DNA of 64,000 bases from Lachnospiraceae bacterium. Its GTDB lineage: Bacteria; Bacillota; Clostridia; Lachnospirales; Lachnospiraceae. The notes beneath the pieces were generated by a model that had not been told where the DNA came from, searched no databases, and was given only the letters and a program-made list of their open reading frames with translations. The stretch covers positions 62,001 through 126,000 of the forward strand of contig CABJAM010000007.1 of NCBI GenBank assembly GCA_902363555.1, read 5' to 3'. Each line of letters begins with the position of its first letter. Position 1 is the stretch's first letter. Made by a program: the position numbers and the translations under genes. Below are positions 63,087 to 64,000 of this stretch, piece after piece.

Positions 63087-63180
63087 TTTACAAAACAGAT
63101 TTTTTCGTATAGAATAGAAATTGCGTTGATGCGCAGTCAGGTCAGCAACTTTCCCTGGAAAATTGCTGACAGTATATAAT
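63087..63180 (+). promoter_or_regulatory. tenA promoter and leader-type stem module (copy at 63.1 kb)
   Basis: TTTACA (63087-63092), exactly 17 nt, TAGAAT (63110-63115): a good sigma-A promoter, starting transcription near 63122. The transcript then opens with the module: stem TGCGT-TGAT-GCGCA (63122-63135), TCAG, then GTCAGCAACTTTCC with GGAAAATTGCTGAC (63141-63170), then TATAAT (63175-63180), which may act as a second -10. The TPP aptamer starts 14 bp later. Confidence 0.7.
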
Positions 63181-63193
63181 AAATTTAATAATG

Positions 63194-63277
63194 TTGCTGG
63201 GGGCGCCGTCTGGCTGAGAGAGATTTTGAACTCGACCCTTTGAACTTGATGTGGTTAGTACCACCGTAGGGAAGCAA
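63194..63277 (+). ncRNA. TPP riboswitch (THI element)
   Basis: Conserved parts in order: P1 TTGCT with closing AGCAA, GGGGGCGCC, the pyrimidine-sensing CTGAGAGAGA, then TGAACTTGATGTGGTTAGT, ACCACCGTAGGGAAGC. All match the thiamin pyrophosphate aptamer. It sits between the tenA promoter and an intrinsic terminator, so high TPP should stop transcription. Confidence 0.96.
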
Positions 63278-63351
63278 ATTTAGTTAAGAATTTACTTTTG
63301 CGATAAATGGCAGAGATGATTTCTCGATTCGCAGTGATTTCTGTATAACGC

Positions 63352-63379
63352 GCCTTCCCATTTTAAGGAAGGCTTTTTT
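63352..63379 (+). terminator. Terminator of the TPP riboswitch expression platform
   Basis: GCCTTCC (63352-63358) pairs with GGAAGGC (63367-63373) and is followed by six T residues. The sequence between aptamer and terminator (63280-63350) can form alternative stems such as TGCGA with TCGCA, a possible antiterminator. Confidence 0.9.
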
Positions 63380-63481
63380 ATTGCTCAAAATATGGAAAAA
63401 TCTTTCCCACAAGTCCTATCCATCTATAAATTCCCCGGTAAAGCAAAAAAAGCTGTCAAAAAATACAAAGGAGTAATGCTT

Positions 63482-64000
63482 ATGAAATTAACCGATCATC
63501 TTTATGCATCTGCACAAAAAATATGGGAAGGCTATCATACACACCCGTTTGTTACAGGGATTGGTGATGGAACCCTGCCCATCGAAAAATTCCGTTACTT
63601 TATGATGCAGGATTACCTGTACCTCTACGAATATTCCAAACTTTTTGCTCTGGGGGTGGTAAAGGCCAAAGACCACAGTCTGATGCGCACCTTTTCGGCC
63701 ATGACCGACAGCACATTAAACGGGGAAATGAAAACCCATCAAAGCTACATGGCCCGCCTGGGCATAACGGAAGCGGAGGCCGTCGCTGCCACGCCATCCC
63801 TTGTAAACACTTCCTATACGAATTACATGCTGGCCGTAGGCTTTAGCGGCGATGTCCTGGACATCCTCGTAGCCGTCCTCTCCTGCGCCTGGAGCTACGA
63901 GCACATTGGCAGGCGGCTGGCCGCCATCCCCGGGGCTGTGGACCATCCATTTTACGGTGAATGGATACGCAGCTATATCAGCGACGATTACCGGGCCATC
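63482..64000 (+). CDS. tenA: Thiaminase II / TenA, partial (runs off the window)
   Basis: Salvages the thiamin pyrimidine by hydrolysing aminopyrimidine breakdown products. The first 173 residues are present and in frame to the end of the window. They carry the active-site Asp at residue 44 (YFMMQDYLYLYEYSKLFALG) and the catalytic Cys at residue 135 (AVLSCAWSYEHIG), the same numbers as in Bacillus TenA. AAAGGAG lies 8 nt before the ATG at 63482. It is controlled by the TPP riboswitch; other thiamin genes may follow beyond the edge. About 50 residues, including the last active-site Glu, are missing. Confidence 0.95.
   Translation, partial: MKLTDHLYASAQKIWEGYHTHPFVTGIGDGTLPIEKFRYFMMQDYLYLYEYSKLFALGVVKAKDHSLMRTFSAMTDSTLNGEMKTHQSYMARLGITEAEAVAATPSLVNTSYTNYMLAVGFSGDVLDILVAVLSCAWSYEHIGRRLAAIPGAVDHPFYGEWIRSYISDDYRAI

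Overview
The window looks like chromosome of a spore-forming, low-to-mid GC anaerobic member of the Bacillota, most likely class Clostridia and probably a Lachnospiraceae-type gut organism. The evidence is the sporulation and germination set (SpoIIR, GerA proteins, a SipL-like SPOCS/LysM coat protein, a CotS-type coat kinase), AggAgg-type ribosome sites before almost every gene, class II aldolase, AsnA, a UppP/BacA phosphatase, and a MetH with a separate homocysteine methyltransferase/MTHFR. No rRNA, tRNA, transposase, prophage or CRISPR array was seen. Species cannot be named from sequence reading alone.

Layout. 0-6.4 kb: KtrB potassium channel subunit, ThiD, a MATE exporter overlapping a radical SAM gene, and a cardiolipin synthase. 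6.4-9.6 kb: a plus-strand block with reversed base skew, holding a flavodoxin/Fe-S-type protein, a nested set of long palindromes, and a GH25 lysozyme with two LysM domains. 9.7-23.6 kb: a minus-strand housekeeping and sporulation run (AlkD-like, Fba, cytidylate-kinase-like, GalU, DUF1934, MurI, Ddl, SpoIIR, a GerAB-GerAC fusion, GerAA, GntR regulator, IspE, SipL-like). 23.7-38.5 kb: M1 peptidase, PrcB-like lipoprotein, phosphoglucomutase, CotS-like, an orphan sugar-type binding protein, AsnA, LTA-synthase-like sulfatase, NUDIX, UppP, CbiK, FabH. 38.6-40.5 kb: an ammonium transporter fused to a PII domain. 40.5-58.2 kb: an AEC carrier, a complete Dpp/Opp peptide ABC transporter, and a catabolic cluster (two class III aminotransferases, a RocB-like M20 enzyme, Fe-alcohol dehydrogenase, two YtcJ-type amidohydrolases, an APH-fold kinase, an AraC regulator). 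58.2-62.9 kb: MetH and the HMT-MTHFR enzyme. 62.9-64 kb: a TPP riboswitch with its terminator, driving tenA, which runs off the window.

How genes work together. MurI and Ddl supply D-Glu and D-Ala-D-Ala; UppP recycles the undecaprenyl carrier; GalU, Pgm and the LTA-synthase-like protein serve envelope polymers. MetH and the HMT/MTHFR form a methionine operon. TenA and ThiD belong to thiamin salvage, but only tenA has a TPP aptamer. The 47-58 kb cluster reads as one uptake-and-degradation system for an acylated or peptidyl amino alcohol or diamine: import, deacylation, kinase plus PLP enzyme (possible phospho-lyase), aldehyde reduction, transamination.

Non-coding structure is unusually rich. 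A 29-bp palindrome (arms GTAACAGTTC and GAACTGTTAC) occurs about 13 times clearly, plus several worn copies, always between genes. A second family (a 6-bp stem with a TGAT-type loop, then a GTC...GAC stem, then TATAAT) occurs at 4.8, 30.9, 35.3 and 63.1 kb, three of these at the 5' end of transcripts. An 83-bp GC-rich repeat sits beside terminators at 20.0 and 31.1 kb. The gene-poor stretches over 300 bp (2209-2588, 6403-6863, 7812-8473, 30802-31268, 35215-35567, 62897-63481) are filled mainly by these elements, promoters and leader hairpins.
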